Assembly: GCA_024401495.1 (NCBI GenBank)
Contig: JAKSKW010000007.1
Location: 6,112-70,111, forward strand
Source of the DNA: Paludibacteraceae bacterium
GTDB lineage: Bacteria; Bacteroidota; Bacteroidia; Bacteroidales; Paludibacteraceae
Reading direction: 5' to 3'
Length of the DNA: 64,000 nt
Shown here: one piece after another, positions 15,471-24,946 of the stretch
Layout: each line of letters starts with the position of its first letter
Numbering within the stretch: the first letter of the stretch is position 1
Position numbers and translations under genes: made by a program
The notes under the pieces: generated by a model
Database searches by the model: none
The model's input: only the letters and a program-made list of their open reading frames with translations
Told to the model about the DNA's origin: nothing

Positions 15471-16289
15471 ATGAAGAATATAAAAAGAGTGATTCTGACG
15501 TTGGTTGCCGTGTTGTGCTGTGTATGCACAACTATGGCAAAAGACCCACGTTCATCATATTCAAAACATTCAGCCCTGCCAAAAGAAAAAACAGGATTCC
15601 GTCTCTACGGCGACTTCATGCTTACCGCTGATTTCGCCGACACCACAGGAGAGGTGAAGCCAGCGTTTGGATTGGCAGCAACACCCGGAGCCCAGATCAC
15701 AAACTATTTTTTCCTAGGAGGAAAAGTTGGAGCCATGTATATGCTCAACGACTTTTTCGCTTTCCCAACCGCTGTCAACGTACGCTGGACATTTGGAAGA
15801 AAAAATATTCTTACCATATCGCAATCAGGAGGTGTGGCATACTGCGAAGATGATTTCTATCCCTACGTCGACTTCTATTTTGGAGGCAGAATCCCACTAC
15901 GCAAAGGCAAATGCCTTGTTTGCGCTTTAGGGTACACCATCTTCCCACAATACAATTTGCATAAAGTGGGAGAAGATGAGACAGTCACAGTCGAAGCAGA
16001 CGGCATGACTGTGGACATCGTCACACAAGAGGGTGAAAGAGAGAGAAAAATATCATCCTGGGTATCTCCACAACTCACAATCGCATATCCGTTCAGATTT
16101 GAGAAGAAGAACAGAATCCGATACAGAGTGCATAAATTCAAACCTCATGTTGAGACACAAGGCGAATGCAAGCCTAAGTCGACAAAATCAAAGGAGAAAG
16201 AAAAATCAAGTACAAAACCATACGAGAAGATTGACGAGAAGAAAAAAGGCAGGGCAGAGAAGACAGATGTCGAGCGCTGGAATCCGTAA
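15471..16289 (+). CDS. Exported beta-barrel-like protein with basic tail
   Basis: 272 residues, family not recognised. A signal peptide (MKNIKRVILTLVAVLCCVCTTMAK) is followed by alternating hydrophobic strands: 'FRLYGDFMLTADFAD', 'AQITNYFFLGGKVGAMYMLNDFFAFPTAVNVRWTF', 'SSWVSPQLTIAYPFRF'. These suggest an outer-membrane barrel resembling OmpA/OprF-like barrels of Bacteroidota. The last 50 residues are Lys/Glu-rich and hydrophilic (KSTKSKEKEKSSTKP). It is divergent from cdaA and precedes the PurF paralog by about 100 nt. Function unknown. Confidence 0.6.
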   Translation: MKNIKRVILTLVAVLCCVCTTMAKDPRSSYSKHSALPKEKTGFRLYGDFMLTADFADTTGEVKPAFGLAATPGAQITNYFFLGGKVGAMYMLNDFFAFPTAVNVRWTFGRKNILTISQSGGVAYCEDDFYPYVDFYFGGRIPLRKGKCLVCALGYTIFPQYNLHKVGEDETVTVEADGMTVDIVTQEGERERKISSWVSPQLTIAYPFRFEKKNRIRYRVHKFKPHVETQGECKPKSTKSKEKEKSSTKPYEKIDEKKKGRAEKTDVERWNP

Positions 16290-16391
16290 ACGTAAATGCG
16301 GCTTATCCATAAAAAATTGTGCTTAATAAGCTCCTTTTTAATTTTTATCACTACTTTTGTGGACAGTTTCATAAAGACTATATAAATAACA

Positions 16392-17804
16392 ATGGGTGGC
16401 ATTTTTGGTACTATTGGCAAAGACAGTTGTATAAAAGATTTGTTCTACGGAACAGACTACAACTCGCATCTTGGCACTAAGCGTGGTGGATTGGCGACTC
16501 TTTCTGAGAAAGGATTCGTAAGATCTATCCACAATTTGGAAAGCACATATTTCAGAACAAAATTTGAGCCAGAACTTGAAAAGTTCAACGGCAACTCCGG
16601 AATCGGAGTGATCAGCGACACAGATTCGCAGCCAATCATCGTCAACAGCCACCTGGGAAGATTCGCGGTGTGCACTGTAGCGAAAGTCAACAATCTTAAA
16701 GAAATCGAGGGAGAATTGCTAGGTCGTATGCACCACTTCGCTGAATTCAGTGGAGGTGACACAAACCAGACTGAGCTTATCTCAATGCTTATTACAGAAG
16801 GTAAGGATTTTGTAGACGGAATTGAGCGCGTCTACAACACTATCAAAGGTTCTTGCACAATGCTCCTTCTTACTGAGAAGGGAATCATAGCAGCACGCGA
16901 CAAGTACGGCCGTCTTCCACTTGTGATCGGAAAGAAAGATGGAGCATACGCCGTAACAGGCGAGACAGTGGCTTATCCAAACCTTGGCTATGAGGCTGTC
17001 TATAATATCGGACCAGGCGAGATCGTGCTAATCACAGCCGACGGATTCGAGCAGCTACGCAAGCCAGAGAAGAAGATGCAGATCTGCTCATTCATGTGGA
17101 TCTACTACGGCTACCCACCTTCAACATACGAGGATATCAACGTGGATGAGTTCCGTGTTAAGAGCGGACTTTTGATGTCGAAGGACGACGATATTAAGCC
17201 AGACTACGTGGCAGCTATTCCAGATTCAGGTATCGGCCATGCACTTGGTTACTCAAACGGACTTAACGTACCTTACCGTCGCGCCATCGTCAAATACACT
17301 CCTACTTGGCCTCGTTCGTTCACTCCTACAAACCAGAAAATGCGTGAGCTTGTGGCAAGCATGAAGCTTGTGCCAAACAGAGCTCTATTGAAAGATAAAG
17401 TGGCTATGTTCTGCGACGACTCAATCGTTCGTGGTACACAGTTGAGAGACAACGTAAAGGTTCTTTATGATTACGGCGTAAAGCAGGTACACATGCGTAT
17501 CAGCTGTCCACCTTTGCTTTACGGATGTCCATTCATCAATTTCTCCGCTTCAAAATCGGTGCTTGAGCTAATCACTCGCCGTATCGTGAAGGAGCTTGAG
17601 AATGGCGACATGGATGCTCATATCGACGAGTACATCACTCCAGGTACAGAGCGCTACAACAAGATGGTGGATGAGATCCGCACACGTCTTGGCATGGACT
17701 CTTTGAAGTTCAACACTCTTGAGAACATCATCGAGGCAATCGGTCTTCCAAAGGAGTGCGTCTGCACACACTGTTTCGACGGAAGCAGCTACGGACATGA
17801 GTAA
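16392..17804 (+). CDS. PurF-like amidophosphoribosyltransferase paralog lacking the catalytic Cys
   Basis: 470 residues. The fold is that of glutamine PRPP amidotransferase: an N-terminal Ntn glutaminase domain ('YNSHLGTKRGG', 'GNSGIGVISDTDSQP', 'TNQTEL') and a PRTase domain with 'AAIPDSGIGHALGYS' and the PRPP loop 'VAMFCDDSIVRGTQLRDN' (about 336-353). True PurF begins MC-G, with the Cys exposed as nucleophile; here residue 2 is Gly (MGGIFGTIG), so glutaminase chemistry by the usual route is impossible. The C-terminus carries 'CVCTHCFDG'. It may use ammonia, act on another substrate or regulate; I recall similar paralogs in other Bacteroidales. A terminator follows. Confidence 0.85.
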   Translation: MGGIFGTIGKDSCIKDLFYGTDYNSHLGTKRGGLATLSEKGFVRSIHNLESTYFRTKFEPELEKFNGNSGIGVISDTDSQPIIVNSHLGRFAVCTVAKVNNLKEIEGELLGRMHHFAEFSGGDTNQTELISMLITEGKDFVDGIERVYNTIKGSCTMLLLTEKGIIAARDKYGRLPLVIGKKDGAYAVTGETVAYPNLGYEAVYNIGPGEIVLITADGFEQLRKPEKKMQICSFMWIYYGYPPSTYEDINVDEFRVKSGLLMSKDDDIKPDYVAAIPDSGIGHALGYSNGLNVPYRRAIVKYTPTWPRSFTPTNQKMRELVASMKLVPNRALLKDKVAMFCDDSIVRGTQLRDNVKVLYDYGVKQVHMRISCPPLLYGCPFINFSASKSVLELITRRIVKELENGDMDAHIDEYITPGTERYNKMVDEIRTRLGMDSLKFNTLENIIEAIGLPKECVCTHCFDGSSYGHE

Positions 17805-17807
17805 TAA

Positions 17808-17840
17808 GAGCTTAGAGTTTAGAGCTTAGAGAACTTAGAG
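17808..17840. repeat. AGCTTAGAG stutter repeat
   Basis: Units of AGAGCTTAGAG and AGTTTAGAG repeat across 33 nt just after the PurF-like stop. A related array lies at 56092-56131. Confidence 0.75.
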
Positions 17841-17844
17841 ATAC

Positions 17845-17881
17845 ACAGCCGTTGGTGAAATCACCGACGGCTGTTGTTTTT
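17845..17881 (+). terminator. Terminator of the PurF-like gene
   Basis: ACAGCCGTTGGTGA and TCACCGACGGCTGT form a 12-14-bp stem (one G:T), followed by TGTTTTT. Confidence 0.88.
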
Positions 17882-17897
17882 AAAATTTCATCTCTTA

Positions 17898-17928
17898 TTG
17901 CATTTTTTTATAATTTTTTTTACTTTTG
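17898..17928 (+). promoter_or_regulatory. Promoter for the DUF4293 / type B sorting gene pair
   Basis: TTG at 17898-17900, 20 nt, then TACTTTTG at 17921-17928, 26 nt upstream of the ATG at 17954. Confidence 0.7.
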
Positions 17929-17953
17929 CTATTAAGTTTAAACTATGTGAAAA

Positions 17954-18376
17954 ATGATTCAGAGAATACAAACTATTTACTTGTTAATCAGCACCATATT
18001 TCTAATCTTGGTGTCATTTAACGATTGTATCAAGTTTCTTAATGCGGGAGAGGATTGTGTATATAAATATTCAGTAATGGATTGTCCAGTCGTTATGGCT
18101 ATTCTTATCATAACTATTCTTCTTACATTCGGCTCGATTTTTCTATTCAATAACCGAGTTCGTCAGATGAGAGTGGTAGGTTTCGCCACAATACTTATCC
18201 TTCTAAACATTGCGGCATTTGCAGTGTTTGTGGCATTGGATGATTGCATGGACTATAATATTTCAGTCACTTGGGCTACTTTCTTGCCTATTGCTTCTGT
18301 CGTCATGAATCTTCTTGCCATCAAGGCAATTGGTATCGACGAAGCAAAAGTCAGAAGCCTCAACAGATTACGCTAA
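17954..18376 (+). CDS. DUF4293 four-helix membrane protein
   Basis: 140 residues with four hydrophobic segments (about 7-25, 46-66, 75-95 and 103-125), opening with 'MIQRIQTIYLLISTIFLIL', the characteristic start of DUF4293. The family is confined to Bacteroidota and its function is unknown. The stop shares one nucleotide with the next ATG (TAATG), so the pair is translationally coupled. Confidence 0.8.
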   Translation: MIQRIQTIYLLISTIFLILVSFNDCIKFLNAGEDCVYKYSVMDCPVVMAILIITILLTFGSIFLFNNRVRQMRVVGFATILILLNIAAFAVFVALDDCMDYNISVTWATFLPIASVVMNLLAIKAIGIDEAKVRSLNRLR

Positions 18377-19734
18377 TGAAGAAAGGACGTTTCGTCTCAA
18401 CTATTTTCGCTGCCACGGCATCTCTTGCAGCGTCGGCAGTATCCTTCCTTCCAACGGATGACTTATCTTCATTCTATGAGGAGAGTCCTCTTGGAGAGAG
18501 AATTTTCGTGGGTGAAGCAGACAGTGCAAATATAAAATTCACTCTTGACAACGAGAGTAAAATCAATAATATTCTGCTCGTGTCGAAGAGAAACGACAGC
18601 AATGTCTTGAAAGACACTGTCAAGGTGGACTCTACCTTCAAGATGGGCACTAACAAATGCTACACTTTCTTGTACACTACTAACAGTGAGAAGACAGAAA
18701 AGATTTACTTGTGCTATGTCAAAAAGACAGCTATCGCCCCTACAGTAAAGGTTTGCGCTTACGATTCTGTATCCAACCCTGTTTGCGATCCTCAGCTAAG
18801 AGTGAATTTCTCTAACCTTTCATTCGCCAACACGTACGTCAACTCGAAAGGTGACACTGTCCAGATCAAGGATAACATTGTCTTAGAATACCAAGATTAT
18901 GAGGCTAACGGCATCACAATCAGCGACAAGACTGTAGAGGAGAAAATCAGCGGAATCAATAAAGATTCATCGTTGCTTGTCACTAAACCCAAAAGACACA
19001 CAGTCTTTAAGTTGAAAGACAAGATTACCAAATATGAATACACCACTGACACATTCTACTCATATCTGCCTTTCATGACAGCCCAGCTTACTGTCGACGC
19101 TGAGATTATTCCTCACAATATTGAGAATCGCAGCGATGAGGCTTTGGTGTTCGGGACTAAAGACGAAGCAAGAGCAAGCGTCAGCAGCTATCTGTATTCA
19201 GGCAAGCTTGAAATTGATCTTGAGCGCAACTGCGTAGACAATATACCTAACGACTCAACTGATGCAAGATACACTTGGAAGATATATAACGACTCAACTG
19301 GCATGTTGAAAAAGCATTCAGATTTCGTTTATCAAAGTGTTGCGACAGTTAATAACGTTCCAATCGAAACATACGGAACTTATTACGTTGTCCTTTCATG
19401 CAATAACACCGTATGTAAAGACACTATTTACACAGCATTCAAAGTGAGAGCTTCACTTTTGGAAATGCCATATGTGTTCACTCCTAACGGAGACGGTATC
19501 AATGATGAATTCCGCCCTACTTATACTTCAATTGCAGAGTATAAGATATGGATTTACAATACAATGGGTAAGAAGATGTACGAATCAGATGACATCACAG
19601 TCGGATGGGACGGTACACACAAAGGCAATGACTGCCCTATCGGCGCCTACTACTATGTAGTGAAGGCAACAGGTGTGGACGGCATTGAATACAAGTTGAA
19701 GGGTACGATCAACTTGGTAAGAAACGCAGACTAA
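18376..19734 (+). CDS. Secreted protein with CHU_C (type B) sorting domain
   Basis: 452 residues from the ATG at 18376. An N-terminal signal segment (MKKGRFVSTIFAATASLAASAV) is followed by about 330 residues without a recognised domain. The C-terminal 85 residues hold the hallmark 'YVFTPNGDGINDEFRP', 'YKIWIYNTMGKKMYESDD', 'GWDGTHKGNDCPIGAYYYVVKATG' and 'KLKGTINLVR' of the gliding-motility C-terminal (CHU_C) domain. This domain marks type B substrates of the type IX secretion system in related phyla members, so the protein is probably cell-surface or secreted. Cargo function unknown. Confidence 0.85.
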   Translation: MKKGRFVSTIFAATASLAASAVSFLPTDDLSSFYEESPLGERIFVGEADSANIKFTLDNESKINNILLVSKRNDSNVLKDTVKVDSTFKMGTNKCYTFLYTTNSEKTEKIYLCYVKKTAIAPTVKVCAYDSVSNPVCDPQLRVNFSNLSFANTYVNSKGDTVQIKDNIVLEYQDYEANGITISDKTVEEKISGINKDSSLLVTKPKRHTVFKLKDKITKYEYTTDTFYSYLPFMTAQLTVDAEIIPHNIENRSDEALVFGTKDEARASVSSYLYSGKLEIDLERNCVDNIPNDSTDARYTWKIYNDSTGMLKKHSDFVYQSVATVNNVPIETYGTYYVVLSCNNTVCKDTIYTAFKVRASLLEMPYVFTPNGDGINDEFRPTYTSIAEYKIWIYNTMGKKMYESDDITVGWDGTHKGNDCPIGAYYYVVKATGVDGIEYKLKGTINLVRNAD

Positions 19735-19766
19735 ACTATCTATTTTTTAAGATTTCTGTTTCGCCT

Positions 19767-21125
19767 ATGGAGACGAAAGTAAAGCACTTCATTGAAAAGG
19801 AGGCTCTTTTCACACGAAAAGACAAGATTCTTCTTGGTGTGAGCGGTGGACGCGATTCCATTGCCCTATTGCACGTGCTTTACCGCTTAGGTTACGATAT
19901 CGTCGTGGCCCACTGTAATTTCCATCTCCGTGGCGAGGAATCGAATAGAGACAGCGAGTTTGTGACAAAGCATGTCCAGGATATGGACGTGCCATTCTAT
20001 ACTATCGACTTCGACACCGAATCCTACGCTCGTGAGCATAAGCTTTCAATCGAAATGGCAGCTCGCGATCTGCGCTATGAATGGTTTGAATCATTGATCA
20101 AGTTGACGGGATGCAAGTATATCGCAGTGGCTCATCATAGCGACGACGTGGTAGAGACATTCCTAATCAATATGACTCGAGGCACCGGTCTGAATGGACT
20201 GACAGGAATTAAGCCAAAGAACGGCAACGTCGTGCGCCCGTTCCTCGGCATATCAAGAAAAGACATCAACGACTATATCTTCGACAACGATCTGGATTAT
20301 GTTGAGGACAGCACCAACAGCGAGGTGGTATACGTAAGGAATAAGATGCGCAACGTCATCATTCCTGCACTGGAAACCATAAATCCAAGTTTTCGTGCGT
20401 CGACTATTCAGAGCATCGAGAATCTCACTCGCGCGCAGAATTTCGTGATGCATTATATAGAGCTACTTCGTGAAGATATCGTGGAGCACAAGGATGATAT
20501 GGACATATTGGATATCGAGAAAATCCGAACAGCGCCCGAACCGATGTATGTGCTTTACGAAATATTGAAGCCTTACGGATTCTCCCCGTCAACAGTGTTC
20601 AACATCTTCACTTGCATCTTTGAAGAGAACGCATCAGGAAAACAATTCTATTCCGCTTCAGGAGTTAGAGCGTTGCGAGACCGAGAGAAACTCTTCATTC
20701 AGCCACGCAAGGAAAACGAAAATACGTTTGAAGATGAAGAAGAGGAGTATGAGATCCGCAACGTCGCGGCCTTCTTCAATCTTCACATCAGTTTCATGGC
20801 CGAGATATTCGACAGCAGCAACTTCACCATTGTGAAAGACAAATCCGTCTGCTGCATCGACTATAAGAAACTGACCTTCCCGCTTACCTTGAGAAAGTGG
20901 AAACAGGCAGACTACTTCTGCCCATTCGGTATGAAAGGAAGAAAGAAACTTAGCGACTTTTTTGTAGACCAGAAATTTAGTTTATTTGAAAAAGAAAATA
21001 CATGGGTTCTGACGGACGGAAAGTGCGGAGACATCATTTGGGTTGTGGGCCATCGCACAGACAACCGATTCAGAATCGACGAACAAACCAAACAAATTCT
21101 TAGAATTAGTTATTCAAAACAGTAA
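19767..21125 (+). CDS. tilS: tRNA(Ile)-lysidine synthase
   Basis: 452 residues. '[18 protein letters not shown]' is the PP-loop (SGGxDS) for ATP binding, '[20 protein letters not shown]' and '[34 protein letters not shown]' are family motifs, and the C-terminal TilS domain ends '[22 protein letters not shown]'. It attaches lysine to C34 of the AUA-reading tRNA-Ile. It lies 32 nt after the CHU_C gene and 26 nt before recA, so probable cotranscription. Usual length. Confidence 0.93.
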   Translation: METKVKHFIEKEALFTRKDKILLGVSGGRDSIALLHVLYRLGYDIVVAHCNFHLRGEESNRDSEFVTKHVQDMDVPFYTIDFDTESYAREHKLSIEMAARDLRYEWFESLIKLTGCKYIAVAHHSDDVVETFLINMTRGTGLNGLTGIKPKNGNVVRPFLGISRKDINDYIFDNDLDYVEDSTNSEVVYVRNKMRNVIIPALETINPSFRASTIQSIENLTRAQNFVMHYIELLREDIVEHKDDMDILDIEKIRTAPEPMYVLYEILKPYGFSPSTVFNIFTCIFEENASGKQFYSASGVRALRDREKLFIQPRKENENTFEDEEEEYEIRNVAAFFNLHISFMAEIFDSSNFTIVKDKSVCCIDYKKLTFPLTLRKWKQADYFCPFGMKGRKKLSDFFVDQKFSLFEKENTWVLTDGKCGDIIWVVGHRTDNRFRIDEQTKQILRISYSKQ

Positions 21126-21151
21126 AAAAAAGCAGTAAAAAAAAAGAAAAA

Positions 21152-22186
21152 ATGGAAGACAACGAAAAGACAGCAGGAGCTATTGCTCCATCGGCAGAGA
21201 AGCTAAAGGCATTGCAGCTTGCAATGGAAAAGATAGAGAAGGACCACGGTAAAGGTTCAATCATGCGTATGGGTGACCACGTTCAGACTGACGTGCCAGT
21301 GATCCCATCAGGTTCAATCGGACTTGACCTTGCACTTGGCGTAGGCGGTTACCCACGTGGCCGTATAATCGAGATCTTCGGACCTGAATCATCTGGTAAG
21401 ACAACTCTTGCTATCCACGCTATAGCACAGGCTCAGAAAGCTGGTGGTCTTGCTGCCATCATCGACGCTGAGCACGCTTTCGACAGATTCTACGCTGAGA
21501 AACTTGGCGTCGACACTAACAACCTTGTTATGTCGCAGCCAGACAATGGCGAGCAGGCACTTGAGATCGCTGACCAGTTGATCCGTTCGTCAGCAGTGGA
21601 TTTGGTGGTAGTCGACTCTGTAGCCGCACTTACTCCAAAGGCTGAGATCGAGGGAGAGATGGGAGACTCTAAGATGGGCTTGCAGGCTCGTTTGATGAGC
21701 CAGGCAATGAGAAAGCTTACTGCCACTATCGACAAGACAAATACAACTTGTATCTTCATCAACCAGCTTCGTGACAAGATCGGTGTGATGTTCGGTAATC
21801 CAGAGACAACAACAGGTGGTAATGCACTTAAGTTCTACGCCTCTGTCAGAATCGATATCCGTCGTACATCAGCTATCAAGGATGGCGACCAGGTGATCGG
21901 TAACAGCACTAAGGTGAAGATCGTAAAGAACAAGGTAGCGCCTCCTTTCCGCAGCGCTTCATTCGACATCATGTTCGGTGAGGGAATCTCATACACAGGT
22001 GAGTTGATCGACTACGGTGTGGAGTACGGAATCATTAAGAAGAGCGGTTCATGGTACAGCTACAACGACGAGAAGATCGCTCAGGGACGTGACGCAGCTA
22101 AAGAATTCCTTAAGGCAAATCCAGATTTGATGGAGGAGATCGACGCCGCTGTACGTGCCGCTATCAAAGAAAAAGAAAACGCTTAA
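21152..22186 (+). CDS. recA: Recombinase RecA
   Basis: 344 residues with Walker A '[10 protein letters not shown]', 'DAEHAFD', Walker B '[11 protein letters not shown]', loop L2 '[20 protein letters not shown]' and the conserved C-terminal region. It forms the DNA strand-exchange filament and activates the SOS response. The start is 27 nt after tilS, within an A-rich stretch that suits Bacteroidota translation initiation. No LexA-type box is evident. Intact and of normal length; the hflX gene begins 1 nt after its stop. Confidence 0.97.
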   Translation: MEDNEKTAGAIAPSAEKLKALQLAMEKIEKDHGKGSIMRMGDHVQTDVPVIPSGSIGLDLALGVGGYPRGRIIEIFGPESSGKTTLAIHAIAQAQKAGGLAAIIDAEHAFDRFYAEKLGVDTNNLVMSQPDNGEQALEIADQLIRSSAVDLVVVDSVAALTPKAEIEGEMGDSKMGLQARLMSQAMRKLTATIDKTNTTCIFINQLRDKIGVMFGNPETTTGGNALKFYASVRIDIRRTSAIKDGDQVIGNSTKVKIVKNKVAPPFRSASFDIMFGEGISYTGELIDYGVEYGIIKKSGSWYSYNDEKIAQGRDAAKEFLKANPDLMEEIDAAVRAAIKEKENA

Positions 22187-22187
22187 T

Positions 22188-23432
22188 ATGGCAGAACAAG
22201 TTAAAACTGAAATATACGACGAAAGAGCCATCCTTGTCGGAGTTGCCACACAGCAAGTGTCGGAGCAGAAGGCAAAGGAGTATCTCGACGAGTTGGCGTT
22301 CTTGGCTGAGACTGCGGGTGCTTATCCGCAGAAAATCTTCATGCAAAAACTTGTGCAGCCCAACTCCAACACCTACGTCGGTCCGGGTAAGATTGAAGAG
22401 ATCAGAAACTACATCATCGATCATGAGGAAGACGAGGAGAGCTCTATCCACCTTGTGATCTTCGACGATGAGTTGTCGCCAAAACAGTTGCGCAACATCG
22501 AGAAGGAGCTTGGTGTCAAGATTCTCGACCGTACAACACTTATCCTTGACATCTTCGCTATGCGTGCCCAGACAGCCCATGCCAAGACACAGGTGGAGCT
22601 AGCACAGTGCAGATACTTGTTGCCTCGACTTACACGAATGTGGACACACTTGGACCGTCAGAAGGGAGGTATCGGTATGCGTGGTACGGGTGAGACTCAG
22701 ATCGAGGCCGACCGTCGTATCATCCTCAACAGAATCTCACTATTGAAGGAGGAGCTGAAGGAGATCGACAAGCAGAAGAGCACACAGCGCAAGAATCGTG
22801 GTAAGATGGTGCGTGTGGCACTTGTGGGCTATACCAACGTCGGCAAGTCGACAATCATGAATATGCTTGCCAAGAGCGAGGTGTTTGCGGAGAACAAACT
22901 ATTCGCCACTCTCGACACTACGGTGAGAAAAGTGACTGTGGAGAATCTTCCATTCTTGCTTTCAGATACAGTAGGATTTATTCGTAAGTTGCCTCATGAT
23001 TTGGTGGAAAGCTTCAAGAGCACACTCGACGAGGTGAGAGAGGCAGATTTGCTTGTGCATGTGGTCGACGTTTCCAACCCAACATTCGAGGATCAGATCG
23101 CAGTGGTGGAGAAGACATTGTCGGAGATCAACAAAGAAGAGAAGCCAACAATGCTTGTCTTCAATAAGATCGACGCATTCACTTACGTCGAGAAGGCAGA
23201 AGACGACCTTACTCCAATCAAACGAGAGAACTACTCTCTTGAGGATTTGAAGAAGATGTGGATGGCGAAGATGAACAACTGTAATTGCATATTCATCTCG
23301 GCTAAAGACAAGTCAAACCTTGAGGATTTCAAGAAACAACTTTACGATAAGGTGAAGGAGATTCACATCCAGCGTTATCCTTACAACGATTTCCTATATC
23401 AGAAATTCGACGAGGGAGAACTTGGAGAATAA
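22188..23432 (+). CDS. hflX: Ribosome-associated GTPase HflX
   Basis: 414 residues from the ATG at 22188, which lies 1 nt past the recA stop. An N-terminal HflX domain with 'YVGPGKIEEIR' and 'DDELSPKQLRNIEKELGVKILDRTTLILDIFAMRAQT', a coiled-coil linker with 'RGTGETQIEADRR', then the G domain: G1 'GYTNVGKSTIMN', G3 'DTVGFIRKLP', G4 'NKID', G5 'ISAK'. HflX splits stalled or heat-damaged 70S ribosomes. A convergent terminator follows. Confidence 0.94.
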   Translation: MAEQVKTEIYDERAILVGVATQQVSEQKAKEYLDELAFLAETAGAYPQKIFMQKLVQPNSNTYVGPGKIEEIRNYIIDHEEDEESSIHLVIFDDELSPKQLRNIEKELGVKILDRTTLILDIFAMRAQTAHAKTQVELAQCRYLLPRLTRMWTHLDRQKGGIGMRGTGETQIEADRRIILNRISLLKEELKEIDKQKSTQRKNRGKMVRVALVGYTNVGKSTIMNMLAKSEVFAENKLFATLDTTVRKVTVENLPFLLSDTVGFIRKLPHDLVESFKSTLDEVREADLLVHVVDVSNPTFEDQIAVVEKTLSEINKEEKPTMLVFNKIDAFTYVEKAEDDLTPIKRENYSLEDLKKMWMAKMNNCNCIFISAKDKSNLEDFKKQLYDKVKEIHIQRYPYNDFLYQKFDEGELGE

Positions 23433-23460
23433 TGAATTCGAAATGCTAAATGCAAAATAG
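23431..23460. repeat. AAATGC stutter repeat
   Basis: AATGAATTCG, AAATGCTAAATGCAAAAT: the same wordset recurs at about 30350-30385 and 35803-35845, each time directly after a plus-strand gene. Confidence 0.6.
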
Positions 23461-23493
23461 AATAGGCAATCCAAAATGGATTGCCTATTTTTA
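23461..23493. terminator. Bidirectional terminator between hflX and the lipoprotein gene
   Basis: AATAGGCAATCCA and TGGATTGCCTATT make a perfect 13-bp stem with loop AAA. T residues follow on the plus strand. It serves the convergent hflX (+) and lipoprotein (-) genes. Confidence 0.88.
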
Positions 23494-23496
23494 TTT

Positions 23497-23889
23497 CTAC
23501 TCCTCTCTTCCCTTATTAATCTCCTCCATGAATCCGCCGAGGATACCTTCTGACTCTTTAAGGAAATTGCCAAATTCGCCAGCAAAATCATTTACAGCTT
23601 TCTTTGCCATCTTAGCAAGACATTTGCCTTTAAGACGGTTGATCTCAGCGAGCTCCTTCTCTGTGTATTTATCCTTATTCTTCTGAATCTCATCCTCAAT
23701 CTCCTCGATTTCAAGACCAAGGACTTCCCATTCTTCCTCTGAATATTTAGTCCCACTCTTATCAAGATGCTCACTGATCTGAGTCAAACGCTCAACCGGA
23801 GTCGGCTCCTTTTTGACAACGCTACATGACACCGCAGAAAAAGCAAGCAACGTCGCGATTATGATATTTCCTAATTTCATATTCATCAC
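23497..23889 (-). CDS. Small putative lipoprotein, DUF6565-like
   Basis: 130 residues. The N-terminus 'MKLGNIIIATLLAFSAVSCSVV' carries a lipobox (SAVSC), so Cys is lipidated after signal peptidase II cleavage. The mature part is a strongly charged helix-rich domain (EEEWEVLGLEIEEIEDEIQKNKDKYTEKELAEINRLKGKCLAKMAKKAV), resembling small Bacteroidota lipoproteins annotated as DUF6565. Function unknown. Three Met codons near the start (23889, 23886, 23880) cannot be told apart. Confidence 0.7.
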   Translation of the reverse strand: MMNMKLGNIIIATLLAFSAVSCSVVKKEPTPVERLTQISEHLDKSGTKYSEEEWEVLGLEIEEIEDEIQKNKDKYTEKELAEINRLKGKCLAKMAKKAVNDFAGEFGNFLKESEGILGGFMEEINKGREE

Positions 23890-24037
23890 ATTTTTTATAT
23901 TACACTCACAAATGTAGAAAAAATCGTATTAAAAATAGAAATACAACGCATCATTAATTCTAAACCGAAAGTAGTATCATTGCCTGTTTTTGTTTTGTCA
24001 ACACACAATACACCTCAAAAAATATTATCTTTGCGAC

Positions 24038-24829
24038 GTGAATCTAAAAATTAACGTTTTGAGTTTATCTAAATTCCTTATAACGATTGGGTTGTTGGCA
24101 ACCATAGCTCTTCCTTCGTTTGCCGAAGAAAACGCCAAAGAAGAGAAAAAAGAGAATAAAGCATCAGGATTCATTTCCGCCGGAGGATCATTAAGTTCAG
24201 GAAATATCAATAAAGCAGATGTCAAAGCATCGGGAGGATTGACAGTGGCAGACAGCACGCTCGAATTCGTGATGGGAGGAAAATACACCTATTCCGAAAG
24301 CGAGCATAAGACAAAGAACAACGGCATTGAATTACATTCCAAAATCGATTTCATGCCATACAGAAAATGGTCGCCGCTAATAGCCTTCGAGTATCTCCAC
24401 AACACCTACAAAGGATACAACTACAGATTAGACGCAGTGGCAGGAGCAAAGTTTAATATCTGCTCCAAACCAAAGGTTTACGACTACTCCATCAGTTTGG
24501 CCGGGCTATACGACGTCGTCGACTATACGGACGACAAAAAGACATTGGACGACAACGCTTTCCGTCTATCACTACGACCAAAGGTCAAGCAGCAGATCGG
24601 GCCAGCAGTCTACTTAGTGGAGAAATTCTTCTATCAGCCAAAAATCAACGATTTCAGCAACTATCTGTTGAAGAATGAGACAGAGATTGAGTGCAAGATA
24701 ACCAAGGTCTTATACCTAAGTGTCATATACGAGTATGACTATCGCAGCGTCTTGCCACCAATAAAAGAGAACCAGACATACGAGCGCAGCGACCACTCGT
24801 TGGAAGTCGCGTTGAAGATAAAGCTGTAA
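24038..24829 (+). CDS. DUF481-type outer-membrane barrel protein
   Basis: About 263 residues from the GTG at 24038; TTG at 24059 is an alternative start. A signal peptide ends at 'LPSFAEE', followed by a Glu/Lys-rich spacer and 'ASGFISAGGSLSSGNINKADVKASGGLTVADSTLEFVMGGKYTYSE', the opening of DUF481 barrels (salt-stress-induced family). Strands continue to 'RSDHSLEVALKIKL'. The TATCTTTG box at 24026-24033 lies right against the GTG, so the transcript would be almost leaderless there, or initiation uses the TTG. Function unknown. Confidence 0.65.
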   Translation: MNLKINVLSLSKFLITIGLLATIALPSFAEENAKEEKKENKASGFISAGGSLSSGNINKADVKASGGLTVADSTLEFVMGGKYTYSESEHKTKNNGIELHSKIDFMPYRKWSPLIAFEYLHNTYKGYNYRLDAVAGAKFNICSKPKVYDYSISLAGLYDVVDYTDDKKTLDDNAFRLSLRPKVKQQIGPAVYLVEKFFYQPKINDFSNYLLKNETEIECKITKVLYLSVIYEYDYRSVLPPIKENQTYERSDHSLEVALKIKL

Positions 24830-24831
24830 GA

Positions 24832-24917
24832 TTGCATACTCTATCGTGCAATTTTTAGCAAAAACTGCATACTCTATCGTGCAATTTTCTACAAATATTG
24901 CATAGTTTATCGTGCAA
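24832..24917 (+). promoter_or_regulatory. Three phased 20-nt operator-like repeats upstream of the DUF4143 ATPase
   Basis: Copies of TTGCATACTCTATCGTGCAA begin at 24832, 24865 and 24898, exactly 33 nt apart (about three helical turns). Copies 1 and 2 differ at the first base, copy 3 at two inner bases (TAGTTTATC). Each has TTGCA and TGCAA as inverted ends. A -7 box TATTTTTG follows at 24923-24930, so copy 3 overlaps the -33 region and bound protein would block or recruit RNA polymerase. The ATPase start is at 24947. Confidence 0.7.
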
Positions 24918-24946
24918 TTATATATTTTTGTAGAAAATTATACGTT

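Noticed and set aside
24832..24917. A CRISPR array
   Set aside because: Only three 20-nt repeats with 13-nt gaps, inverted ends and a promoter position; no cas gene in the window.
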